DNA of 64,000 bases. It comes from Viridibacterium silvisoli. GTDB lineage: Bacteria > Pseudomonadota > Gammaproteobacteria > Burkholderiales > Rhodocyclaceae. Of this stretch, positions 25,085 through 33,393 are shown in pieces. The stretch lies in the NCBI RefSeq assembly GCF_036017035.1, contig NZ_JAYXHS010000002.1, forward strand, positions 62,001 through 126,000, given 5' to 3'. Numbering within the stretch: the stretch's first letter is position 1; each line of letters begins with the position of its first letter. The translations under genes and the position numbers were made by a program. A model generated the notes under the pieces. The model did no database searches, was not told the DNA's origin, and was given only the letters and a program-made list of their open reading frames with translations.

Positions 25085-26005
25085 ATGATTCGTCAGCGAA
25101 CTTTGAAAACCATCGTCAAGGCCACCGGCGTCGGCTTGCATAGCGGCACGCGGGTCGAGATGACGTTGCGGCCAGCTGCGCCCGACACGGGGATTGCATT
25201 TCGCCGGGTCGATCTGGATCCGCCTGTCGATCTCTTGACCGATCCTTATGCCGTGGTCGATACGCGCCTGTGCTCCGGCCTGCAGCGTGGCGAGGCCAAG
25301 GTGGGGACGATCGAGCATCTCATGTCGGCGCTTGCCGGACTGGGGATCGACAATTGCCACGTCGATGTTGATGCGCCGGAGATTCCAATTCTCGATGGCA
25401 GTGCTGCGCCGTTCGTGTTTCTGCTGCAGTCGGCAGGCGTCGAAGTGCAGAACGCGCCCAAGCGCTTCTTGCGCGTCAAAAAACCGGTTGAAGTGCGCGA
25501 GGGTGACAAGTGGGTCAAGCTTTCGCCTTACGACGGCTTCAAGCTGTCCTTCTCCATACACTTCAATCATCCGGCCATCGACAGTACGCCGACCGAGGTA
25601 AATGTTGATTTTGCGCACGACCTGTATGCGCGCGACGTAGCCCGTGCGCGCACCTTTGGTCAGATGCAGGATCTGGAAACCATGCTCAATGCCGGGCTGG
25701 CCATGGGCGGCAGCCTGGAAAATGCCATTGTCGTGGATGAGTATCGCGTCCTGAATAGTGATGGCTTGCGCTACAGCGACGAATTCGTGAAGCACAAGGT
25801 GCTGGACGCGATCGGCGATCTGTACGTGGTCGGCAAGCCCTTGTTGGCAGCCTATAGTGCGTACAAATCGGGTCATGCCCTGAACAACCAGCTGCTGCGC
25901 GCATTGCTGGAAGACAAGAGCGCCTGGGATATCGTCAGCTTTGAAGACGAAGAAGCCATTCCCGAAAATCTGCGCGGCCAGTTTGCTTTGCAACTGGCGT
26001 CCTGA
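25085..26005 (+). CDS. lpxC: UDP-3-O-acyl-GlcNAc deacetylase LpxC
   Basis: 306 residues (E. coli 305). Zinc enzyme for the committed step of lipid A synthesis. The ATG giving MIRQRTLKTIV is the standard start; an earlier in-frame one at 24908 crosses the terminator. Zinc ligands H78 (GTIEHLMSAL), H237 and D241 (HKVLDAIGDL) are present, as are VGLHSG and ILDGSAAPF. A small membrane protein gene follows after 6 bases. Confidence 0.97.
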   Translation: MIRQRTLKTIVKATGVGLHSGTRVEMTLRPAAPDTGIAFRRVDLDPPVDLLTDPYAVVDTRLCSGLQRGEAKVGTIEHLMSALAGLGIDNCHVDVDAPEIPILDGSAAPFVFLLQSAGVEVQNAPKRFLRVKKPVEVREGDKWVKLSPYDGFKLSFSIHFNHPAIDSTPTEVNVDFAHDLYARDVARARTFGQMQDLETMLNAGLAMGGSLENAIVVDEYRVLNSDGLRYSDEFVKHKVLDAIGDLYVVGKPLLAAYSAYKSGHALNNQLLRALLEDKSAWDIVSFEDEEAIPENLRGQFALQLAS

Positions 26006-26011
26006 CCACGC

Positions 26012-26200
26012 ATGTTCATTCTGCGTGCCGTCGGGCTGCTCCTGATTATTGCCATTGCGTTGTGTGTGGGCGCCAGCCTGCTGACCGGACAACGCCATTA
26101 CATGCAGTGGGCCAAGACCTTGTTGCGCGTCGGGGTCGCGGTGGGGGTGGTGTTCGCCGCCTTGCTCCTGTTCGAGCGCCTCGTCGCGCCGATGGTGTAG
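26012..26200 (+). CDS. Small two-segment membrane protein
   Basis: 62 residues, almost all membrane: segment 1 about 4-26 (LLLIIAIALCVGASLL), a short basic loop (GQRHYMQWAKT), segment 2 about 38-58 (VGVAVGVVFAALLLF). It starts 6 bases after lpxC and is probably co-transcribed with it. Similar small hypothetical membrane proteins occur in this position in related bacteria; function unknown. Confidence 0.7.
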   Translation: MFILRAVGLLLIIAIALCVGASLLTGQRHYMQWAKTLLRVGVAVGVVFAALLLFERLVAPMV

Positions 26201-26207
26201 GTTCTCC

Positions 26208-26645
26208 CTAGCGCGATTGCTCGCGCATGCGCTTCAGCGCCAAGCCCAGCGGGCTTTCCGCCCCAAGCTTTTCTTCCAGTTCCTTCAGGGCGTTCTTGCC
26301 CGATTCTCCGATCCGTCTTTCTTGCGTCGCATAGAGCGCGTGCCGCTCGCTGCTGTGGATGGGGCGCACCTTCACTTTGATGTCTTGTACGGGTTCGTTG
26401 AGCGCCAGAAAATCGTTGCGCAGTGTTTCCTGGCTCATCTTGAGTCGTGCCGCCAACGCCGGTGTGGCAGCGTGCAGGGTGAGCGTGCCAAGGTCGAAGT
26501 TGGCGACGCTGACGCCGCCGCGCATGTTGGCGGGCAGGGTGGCTTCGAGCTGGCGTTGCATACGGACCAGCCGGGCGGCGTGATCCTGCAGGCGGGAAAG
26601 CGCATCGGAGGCGCCCAGAAAGCGCTTGAGAGGTGCAGCACACAT
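26208..26645 (-). CDS. DUF721 / DciA-like protein
   Basis: 145 residues from the ATG giving MCAAPLKRFLGASDALSRL; a GTG at 26687 would add 14 residues. The sequence follows the betaproteobacterial DUF721 pattern: LKRFLG...LQDHAARLVRMQRQLEATLPANMRG, SVANFDLGTLTLHAATPALAARLKMSQETL, IKVKVRP. DUF721 includes DciA, the widespread replicative-helicase loader, so a role with DnaB is possible by family. Transcribed toward the lpxC operon and divergent from secA. Confidence 0.82.
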   Translation of the reverse strand: MCAAPLKRFLGASDALSRLQDHAARLVRMQRQLEATLPANMRGGVSVANFDLGTLTLHAATPALAARLKMSQETLRNDFLALNEPVQDIKVKVRPIHSSERHALYATQERRIGESGKNALKELEEKLGAESPLGLALKRMREQSR

Positions 26646-26759
26646 GGGGGAAAAGGGCTGTCCCTTGCATTTGTGAAATCTGCCCACATGCTACAGGAGC
26701 CCGGCAGTCGGCAGCATCCGGATTGCCGGGCAGCCGTCAAATGTCGGACTTGTTCAACA

Positions 26760-26768
26760 TGCTAGAAT
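26760..26768 (+). promoter_or_regulatory. Extended -10 promoter for secA
   Basis: TGCTAGAAT, an extended -10 (TGn plus TAGAAT), 78 bases before the secA ATG in the divergent region between the DUF721 gene and secA. No clear -35, which extended -10 promoters do not need. Confidence 0.45.
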
Positions 26769-26846
26769 CGCGAACCTTGCGTCAGGCCCATGCTGTCAGA
26801 CCTGTTTCGCGCCCACTCACTGTTCTCAAGATTTCTCCATAACAAC

Positions 26847-29573
26847 ATGATCCAAGGCCTGCTCAGAAAATTCTTCGGTAGTCGCAATGATCGTCTGGTG
26901 CGACAGTACATCCAGAAGGTAGGCAGCATCAGCGCAATGGAGCCGCAGATCGAGGCTTTGTCCGACGCGGCTCTGCAGGGCAAGACACAGGAGTTCCGTG
27001 ATCGTCTGGCCAAGGGCGAGACGCTCGACGACCTGCTGCCGGAAGCGTTCGCTGTCGTGCGCGAAGCTGGCAAGCGCGTGCATGGCATGCGTCACTTCGA
27101 CATGCAGATGGTGGGCGGCATGGTGCTGCATGGTGGCAAGATCGCCGAAATGCGTACCGGTGAAGGCAAGACGCTGACAGCGACGCTGCCGGTCTACCTG
27201 AATGCGCTGTCCGGCAAGGGCGTGCATCTGGTGACGGTGAATGACTACCTGGCTTCGCGCGATGCGGACTGGATGGGGCGCATCTACAAATTCCTCGGCC
27301 TGACGGTTGGCGTGAACCTGTCGCAGATGAGCCACGAGGACAAGCAGAAAGCCTACGCGGCCGACATTACCTACGGCACCAATAACGAATTCGGGTTTGA
27401 TTACCTGCGCGACAACATGGTGTACACGAAGGAAGAGCGTGTGCAGCGTGGTTTGAATTACGCCATCGTCGACGAGGTGGATTCGATCCTGATCGACGAA
27501 GCGCGTACGCCGCTGATCATCTCGGGGCAGGCCGAGGATCACACGGATCTCTACGTGAAAATGAACGCCGTGCCGCCGATGCTCACCCAGCAGCAGGGCG
27601 AGGATGACAACGTCACGGTGCCTGGCGACTACACGCTGGATCTGAAGGGCCACCAGGTCTTGCTCACGGAGCAGGGCTACGACAAGGCCGAGGAAGTGCT
27701 CGCGCGCATCGGTTTGCTGACCGAAGGCAGCAGCCTGTACGACCCGTCCAACATCCTGTTGATCCATCACCTCTATGCGGCCCTGCGCGCCCACACGCTG
27801 TATCACAAGGATCAGCACTACGTGGTGCAGGACGGCGAGGTCATCATCGTCGACGAATTCACCGGTCGTCTGATGTCCGGACGTCGCTGGGGCGATGGCT
27901 TGCACCAGGCTGTCGAAGCCAAGGAAGGCGCATCGATCCGTGCCGAGAATCAGACCCTCGCATCGATCACTTTCCAGAACTACTTCCGCATGTACACGAA
28001 GCTGGCCGGCATGACCGGTACGGCCGATACGGAAGCCTACGAATTCCACCAGATCTATGGTCTGGAAACGGTGGTGATTCCGACCCATCGCCCGATGGTG
28101 CGTAAAGACCAGAACGATCTGGTGTACCGCACTGCCGACGAGAAACATGCGGCCATCATCGCCGACATCAAGACCTGCCACGAGCATGGTCAGCCGGTGT
28201 TGGTGGGTACGACCTCGATCGAGAACTCCGAGCTGCTGTCGGAGCTGCTGACCAAGGAAGGTCTGCCGCACCAGGTGCTCAACGCCAAGCAGCACGCACG
28301 TGAGGCCGAGATCGTGGTGCAGGCGGGTCGTCCGGGCGTGATCACGATCGCGACCAATATGGCCGGTCGTGGTACCGACATCGTGCTGGGCGGTAATTTC
28401 GAGCGCGAAGCAGCCAACATCCGTGAAGATGAAACCCTGTCCGACGCGGACAAGGATGCGCAGATAGCAGAGAAGCGCGCCGCCTGGAAAACGGTGCATC
28501 AACAGGTCCTGGATGCTGGCGGCCTGAAGATCATCGGTACCGAGCGTCACGAATCGCGTCGTATCGACAACCAGCTGCGCGGCCGTTCAGGCCGTCAGGG
28601 TGACCCGGGCGAGAGCCGTTTCTACCTGTCGCTCGAAGATCAGCTGATGAAGATCTTCGGTGGTGATCGTCTCAACATGATCATGCAGCGTCTGAAAATG
28701 CCCGAAGGCGAGGCCATCGAGCACAGCATGGTGACGCGTTCGCTCGAATCTGCGCAGCGCAAGGTCGAGCAACGCAACTTCGACATGCGCAAGCAGCTGC
28801 TCGAATATGACGATGTCGCAAACGACCAGCGCAAGGTGATCTACCACCAACGTAATGAGCTGCTCGAAACCACCGATATCGCCGACACCATCACAGCGAT
28901 GCGCCATGGTGTGTTGACCGATACGTTCCGCTCTTTCGTGCCGGCTGAGTCGGTCGAAGAGCAATGGGACATGGATGGTCTGCAGAAGAGCCTGGAGTCC
29001 GAGTACAAGCTGAGCCTGCCGCTGACCGACTGGGCCAAGGCAGAAAACCAGTTGTCGGATGAAGACATCCTGGCGCGCGTCATCGAAGCTTCCGACAAGG
29101 CCTATGCCGACAAGATTGCTGAAGTGAACCTGGATGCCTGGCGAGGTTTCGAGCGTAACGTCATGCTCAACAATCTGGACTCTCACTGGCGTGAGCATCT
29201 GGCATCGCTTGATCATCTGCGCCAGGGCATTCATTTGCGCGGCTACGCGCAGAAGAATCCGAAGCAGGAATACAAGCGCGAGGCTTTCGAGTTGTTCGAG
29301 GGCTTGCTCAATGCCGTGCGGGGTGACGTGACGCGCCTGTTGGTGACCGTGCAGATCCGCTCGGAAGAGCAGATCGAGCAGGCCGTGGAGGTGCATCCGG
29401 AGGTGGATAACGTCCAGTACCACCACGCTGACTACGATGAAGCGCTGGCCAGTGCGGCGACAGCCGAAAAGCAGGCGCTGCCAGCGGGCGAGTACAGTCG
29501 TGTTGGACGCAACGATGCTTGCCCATGCGGATCGGGCAAGAAATACAAGCACTGTCACGGCCAATTGGCTTGA
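26847..29573 (+). CDS. secA: Protein translocase ATPase SecA
   Basis: 908 residues (E. coli 901). Motor of Sec export. The ATG giving MIQGLLRKFFGSRNDR matches the family N-terminus; earlier in-frame ATGs from 26790 are rejected. Walker A MRTGEGKT at 102-109, DEVDSILIDEARTPLIISG, GTTSIENSE, NMAGRGTDIVLGGN and RSGRQGDPGESRFYLSLED are present. The C-terminal zinc motif CPC...CH (C892, C894, C903, H904), which binds SecB and phospholipids, is intact. Confidence 0.98.
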   Translation: MIQGLLRKFFGSRNDRLVRQYIQKVGSISAMEPQIEALSDAALQGKTQEFRDRLAKGETLDDLLPEAFAVVREAGKRVHGMRHFDMQMVGGMVLHGGKIAEMRTGEGKTLTATLPVYLNALSGKGVHLVTVNDYLASRDADWMGRIYKFLGLTVGVNLSQMSHEDKQKAYAADITYGTNNEFGFDYLRDNMVYTKEERVQRGLNYAIVDEVDSILIDEARTPLIISGQAEDHTDLYVKMNAVPPMLTQQQGEDDNVTVPGDYTLDLKGHQVLLTEQGYDKAEEVLARIGLLTEGSSLYDPSNILLIHHLYAALRAHTLYHKDQHYVVQDGEVIIVDEFTGRLMSGRRWGDGLHQAVEAKEGASIRAENQTLASITFQNYFRMYTKLAGMTGTADTEAYEFHQIYGLETVVIPTHRPMVRKDQNDLVYRTADEKHAAIIADIKTCHEHGQPVLVGTTSIENSELLSELLTKEGLPHQVLNAKQHAREAEIVVQAGRPGVITIATNMAGRGTDIVLGGNFEREAANIREDETLSDADKDAQIAEKRAAWKTVHQQVLDAGGLKIIGTERHESRRIDNQLRGRSGRQGDPGESRFYLSLEDQLMKIFGGDRLNMIMQRLKMPEGEAIEHSMVTRSLESAQRKVEQRNFDMRKQLLEYDDVANDQRKVIYHQRNELLETTDIADTITAMRHGVLTDTFRSFVPAESVEEQWDMDGLQKSLESEYKLSLPLTDWAKAENQLSDEDILARVIEASDKAYADKIAEVNLDAWRGFERNVMLNNLDSHWREHLASLDHLRQGIHLRGYAQKNPKQEYKREAFELFEGLLNAVRGDVTRLLVTVQIRSEEQIEQAVEVHPEVDNVQYHHADYDEALASAATAEKQALPAGEYSRVGRNDACPCGSGKKYKHCHGQLA

Positions 29574-29605
29574 TAAGAGATTGATTTCTCAGCGCAAATA
29601 TAGAG

Positions 29606-29629
29606 GGGCCGGGTTTTCCGGCCCTTTTT
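29606..29629 (+). terminator. Intrinsic terminator after secA
   Basis: GGGCCGG (29606-29612), loop GTTTT, CCGGCCC (29618-29624), then TTTTT. Starts 32 bases after the secA stop. Confidence 0.92.
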
Positions 29630-29737
29630 GCGCGCTGCGGCCGGGCATCAAAATATTGTTGCGATGCAAAAATATCTGCTGCGCGCCGCGCTTTGCCGGT
29701 CTAATCTTCCTCGACCTGCCTTGATCTGGAGCTCTGA

Positions 29738-31624
29738 ATGAGCGATGCATCACACTCCAAGCAGTCTTTGTCGGCGCTGACCTTTGCCGCACTGGGCGTC
29801 GTGTTTGGAGATATCGGCACCAGCCCCCTGTATGCCCTGAAAGAGGCTTTCTCCAGCACCCACCATCCGATTCCGGCTACGGACGTCAACATCCTGGGCA
29901 TCCTGTCCTTGATCGTGTGGACCCTGCTGATGATCGTGACCTTCAAGTACGTGGTCATCGTGCTGCGTGCCGACAACCATGGTGAGGGTGGTGTGGTTGC
30001 GCTGATGGCGCGCGTGGTAGATCAGGCTCGCGACCGGCCCCGCAAGATGCGGCTGGCCATCCTGATGGGTTTGATCGGGGCCGCGCTGTTCTATGGTGAC
30101 GGCGTCATCACACCCGCCATCTCGGTGCTCTCGGCGGTGGAGGGGCTGGAGATCGTCACGCCGGCGTTCAAGCCCGCCGTGTTGCCGCTGACCCTGGTTA
30201 TCCTTGTCGGCCTGTTCGTGATCCAGCATCGCGGCACCGAGCATGTCGGGCGCTATTTTGGCCCTATCGTGACGGCGTGGTTCCTGGCGCTTTCGCTGGT
30301 CGGGATCTACAACATCGTGCTGCATCCGCAGGTGCTGGCCGCCTTGTCTCCGCACTACGCGGTGAAGTTCTTCGTGGAAAACCCGATGCAAGGTTACTTT
30401 GCGCTGGGGGCTGTCATCCTGACGGTTACCGGCGGCGAAGCCTTGTATGCCGACATGGGGCACTTCGGCAAAAAACCGATCCGCATCGGCTGGCTGGCTG
30501 TCGTGTTTCCCAGCCTGCTGCTCAATTATTTCGGTCAGGGTGCTTTGTTGTTGCGTGACCCGGGTGCGGCGAGCAATCCCTTCTTCCTGGCTATTCCCTC
30601 GTGGGGCTTGATCCCGATGGTGATCCTCGCGACGGCTGCAACGGTGATCGCTTCGCAAGCCCTCATTACCGGCGCTTTTTCCATGACGCGCGAGCTGGTC
30701 CAGCTTGGTTTCTGCCCGCGCCTGACCATCCGCCATACGTCCGGCGCACAGATGGGGCAGATCTACGTGCCCTTCATCAACTGGTCGCTGTTGGGCCTCG
30801 TGCTCATCGTTGTCGTCAGCTTCAAGACCTCGAACAATCTGGCCGCGGCATACGGGATTGCCGTCACGCTGACCATGATTGTCACGTCCGTGCTGGCCTT
30901 CTCCGTGGCGCGGCGCGACTGGAAGTGGCCGACCAGCCTGGCCGTTGTGATCTTCCTGCCGATGCTTGTCATCGAGCTGGCGTTTCTGGGGGCCAATCTG
31001 GCGAAGATTCCCGAAGGCGGCTGGTTCCCGCTGGCTTTTGGTGTCGTCGTCATGTTCTTGTTGATGACATGGCGTCAGGGGCGCAACCAATTGTCCGAGC
31101 GCCTCAAGGCCGACCAGATCGAACTGCTGCCCTTTGTCAGCATGCTGGCTACCGAGACCAGCATGCCGCGCGTGCCGCATACGGCGGTCTTTCTTTCGCC
31201 GCGCTATGACAGCGTGCCGAATGCGTTGCTGCATAACCTCAAGCACAATTTCGTGCTGCACGAGAAGTCGATTCTCGTCAGCGTGATGTTCCAGCCCTTG
31301 CCGCGCGTGGCCGAAGGGCAGCGCGTGCTGGTCGAGCGCGTGGGGCACCATTTCTACCGTGTCAAAGTGTTCTTCGGTTTCATGGAGGAGCCGGACGTGC
31401 CGGCTGCGCTCGAGTGGTGTGAAGAGCAGGGGTTGGAGATTGATCCGAACTCGGCCTCGTATTTCCTCAGCCGCGAAATCCTCCTGCCCACGCCGGGCGA
31501 AGGCATGGCGCTATGGCGCGAGCGGGTATTCGAGTTCATGTTCCGCAATGCCTCCAGCGCCGCCAACTTCTTCAAGTTGCCCGCCAACCGGGTGGTAGAG
31601 CTCGGTAGCCGTATCGTGATCTAG
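29738..31624 (+). CDS. kup: KUP-type potassium uptake protein
   Basis: 628 residues, normal for Kup. Inner-membrane K+/H+ symporter with about 12 segments in the first 430 residues and a cytoplasmic C-terminal domain. Signatures: ALGVVFGDIGTSPLYALKEAF, ADNHGEGGVVALMA, GLIGAALFYGDGVITPAISVLSA, VTGGEALYADMGHFG and GQIYVPFINW. The upstream 107 bases hold the secA terminator tail and two AT-rich copies of CAAAATAT-like sequence (29649 and 29667) of unknown meaning. Confidence 0.96.
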   Translation: MSDASHSKQSLSALTFAALGVVFGDIGTSPLYALKEAFSSTHHPIPATDVNILGILSLIVWTLLMIVTFKYVVIVLRADNHGEGGVVALMARVVDQARDRPRKMRLAILMGLIGAALFYGDGVITPAISVLSAVEGLEIVTPAFKPAVLPLTLVILVGLFVIQHRGTEHVGRYFGPIVTAWFLALSLVGIYNIVLHPQVLAALSPHYAVKFFVENPMQGYFALGAVILTVTGGEALYADMGHFGKKPIRIGWLAVVFPSLLLNYFGQGALLLRDPGAASNPFFLAIPSWGLIPMVILATAATVIASQALITGAFSMTRELVQLGFCPRLTIRHTSGAQMGQIYVPFINWSLLGLVLIVVVSFKTSNNLAAAYGIAVTLTMIVTSVLAFSVARRDWKWPTSLAVVIFLPMLVIELAFLGANLAKIPEGGWFPLAFGVVVMFLLMTWRQGRNQLSERLKADQIELLPFVSMLATETSMPRVPHTAVFLSPRYDSVPNALLHNLKHNFVLHEKSILVSVMFQPLPRVAEGQRVLVERVGHHFYRVKVFFGFMEEPDVPAALEWCEEQGLEIDPNSASYFLSREILLPTPGEGMALWRERVFEFMFRNASSAANFFKLPANRVVELGSRIVI

Positions 31625-31744
31625 AAGCCGCAACAAAAGGGCTGCGCACGCAGCTGGCGTTGTTGGCTCGCTCGCCGTGCCTGAGCACTGCTCTGCGCGA
31701 GCCGCCTGGCCAGCTACGCGCTCGCTCCATTTGTTCCGGCTTCT
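31623..31744. repeat. 122-bp imperfect palindrome after kup
   Basis: Starts inside the kup stop codon. Outer arms of 18 nt match at 16 positions (31623-31640 against 31727-31744), a further stem is GGCTCGC (31665-31671) with GCGAGCC (31697-31703), and the centre is GTGC-CTGA-GCAC (31677-31688). The 20-nt core at 31671-31690 matches the core of the palindrome after argJ at 17 of 20 positions. The remaining bases up to the next gene show no ORF or motif I can support. Confidence 0.6.
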
Positions 31745-31910
31745 TCAGCTTTAAGGTCATTATTGGGGCGAGACCTTCGTCAGCTCTTTTACGGGTAGTC
31801 CGCAGCGGCAATCGCCTCAAGGCCCGTTGTCACCAACCGTTAACAATCCATGAACCGCGGAATCCGGAGGCGAGGCGCGGGCAGGGCGATTACAACGGAG
31901 CGCGACGGGC

Positions 31911-33347
31911 ATGGGACGACTGGGACTGCAGGGCTGGGTGGATCACATCCGCGACCAGGACATGCCGGCTTTCGGCAACACGGTCGACTCGGTGCTGGAA
32001 ATCACGTCCAACGAGAATGCCTCGATCACCATGCTGTCGCAGGTGATCCTGCAGGACGCGGCGCTGACCACCAAAGTCCTGAAACTCTCCAATAGCGTCA
32101 TCTTCAATCCGGCGCGTCAGCCCGTCAGTACGATCAGTCGCGCTGTGACCGTGCTCGGCTTCAACGTGCTCGGTCAGGTCGTGCTGACCATCTGCCTGAT
32201 CGATGCATTTCTTGCCGGTGGCTTGCGCGGGCGCGTCGCGGCCGAAATGGCGCGCTGTTTTCACGCAGCGGTGCAGGCGCGTGCCGCCGCCGACGCTTGC
32301 GCGGTGGCGCAGGTCGAGGAGGTTTTCATCGCGGCCCTGTTGGGGCGCGTGGGTGAAATGGCGTTCTGGTGTTTTGGTGGCGAGACGGCCAACGAGCTCG
32401 ATCAGGCGCTCAATGAGCAGCCGGACGAGCGGCCGGAAGATCTGCAGATGGATCTGTTGAGCTTCCGCTTGCGCTCGCTGACTACCTCCCTTGCGCGTGA
32501 GTGGCGCCTGGGTAGCATGGTTGTCTCCGCAGCCGAGCCAGTGGCTCATCCGGGCCCTGCCGAGAAAGCCATCGCCATGGGCCATCGACTGGCCGCCGCC
32601 GCAGAGCAGGGCTGGGGTTCCGCTGCGGCAACAAAGGCACTCACGGCGTACGCCGAGATGCTGCAGAAGCCGCTCGACGAAGTGAAGGAGTTGGTCGCCT
32701 GCAACGCCGCCGAGGCGGCGCGCGTTGCGGCCCAGTTCGGCGCAACCGACGCGGCGCGCTTGATCCCGGTGCCCGGTGCCGGCACGGCGGAGGCCGCCAT
32801 CGCCAGCGCAGCGGTCGACCCCGAAGCAGACCCGCTATTGCAACTACGTATCCTGCGCGATCTGGCCATGATGCTGACCGGCAAGCCGAGCCTCAACGAG
32901 GTGCTCAATCTGGTGCTGGAAGGTATCTACCGGGGCCTGGGCATGCACCGCGCGGTGTTCGCGCTACTCACGACCGACCGCACGACCCTGCAGGGCAAGG
33001 CCGGGCTGGGGCACGATGCGGAAGCCCTGGTAAAGCGCTTCCTGTTCAGGCTGGACGGCACCAAGGGCGAGCTCATCAACGAAATCTTCATGCGCAGCGA
33101 AGCGTTCTGGTTGCGTGAGCCGCCGCCGCGGGGCATCAGCATTGCCCGCTTCGAGAAGGCCATCGGCATCGGCGAGGGGTTCATCGCGCCGATTACGACG
33201 CACGGGCGCGCCATCGGTGTGTTCTTCGCAGACTACGGCGCGCATCAGCCCGACGAAGACACCTGGCAGGGCTTCCAGCATTTCGTGCAACAGGCCAGCC
33301 TGTCGTTCGAACATGTCGCGACACGCGGCGTCGCTCCCAAACGTTGA
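31911..33347 (+). CDS. HDOD-GAF signalling protein
   Basis: 478 residues, cytoplasmic. Residues about 5-220 are an HDOD domain (MPAFGNTVDSVLEITSNENASITMLSQ region, then LTTKVLKLSNSVIF and ISRAVTVLGFNVL), a catalytically inactive HD-like output or scaffold module. A helical linker follows, then a GAF-like sensor domain at about 325-470 (KPSLNEVLNLVLEGIYRGLGMHRAVFAL ... GIGEGFIAPITTHGRAIGVFFAD). Such proteins take part in regulation of motility, biofilm or c-di-GMP networks; the specific signal is unknown. It stands alone, convergent with the protease gene. Confidence 0.82.
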   Translation: MGRLGLQGWVDHIRDQDMPAFGNTVDSVLEITSNENASITMLSQVILQDAALTTKVLKLSNSVIFNPARQPVSTISRAVTVLGFNVLGQVVLTICLIDAFLAGGLRGRVAAEMARCFHAAVQARAAADACAVAQVEEVFIAALLGRVGEMAFWCFGGETANELDQALNEQPDERPEDLQMDLLSFRLRSLTTSLAREWRLGSMVVSAAEPVAHPGPAEKAIAMGHRLAAAAEQGWGSAAATKALTAYAEMLQKPLDEVKELVACNAAEAARVAAQFGATDAARLIPVPGAGTAEAAIASAAVDPEADPLLQLRILRDLAMMLTGKPSLNEVLNLVLEGIYRGLGMHRAVFALLTTDRTTLQGKAGLGHDAEALVKRFLFRLDGTKGELINEIFMRSEAFWLREPPPRGISIARFEKAIGIGEGFIAPITTHGRAIGVFFADYGAHQPDEDTWQGFQHFVQQASLSFEHVATRGVAPKR

Positions 33348-33393
33348 TGTCAATCCGTGCGTGTGTGCCGCGCCGCGTGTAACGCGGATCGTG

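Noticed and set aside
26826..28550. 574-codon open frame on the minus strand
   Set aside because: Antisense to secA; no domain, no ribosome site, composition of a shadow frame.
29649..29678. Two AT-rich CAAAATAT-like direct repeats upstream of kup as a promoter or riboswitch
   Set aside because: No -35/-10 pair at a valid spacing and no riboswitch consensus; recorded in the kup entry only.
29750..31351. 533-codon open frame on the minus strand
   Set aside because: Antisense to kup; His/Gln/Arg-rich, no recognisable family.
33373..33387. CCGCGT-GTA-ACGCGG hairpin between the HDOD gene and the M48 protease as a terminator
   Set aside because: Six-base stem with a 3-nt loop and no T-tract; too weak to call.
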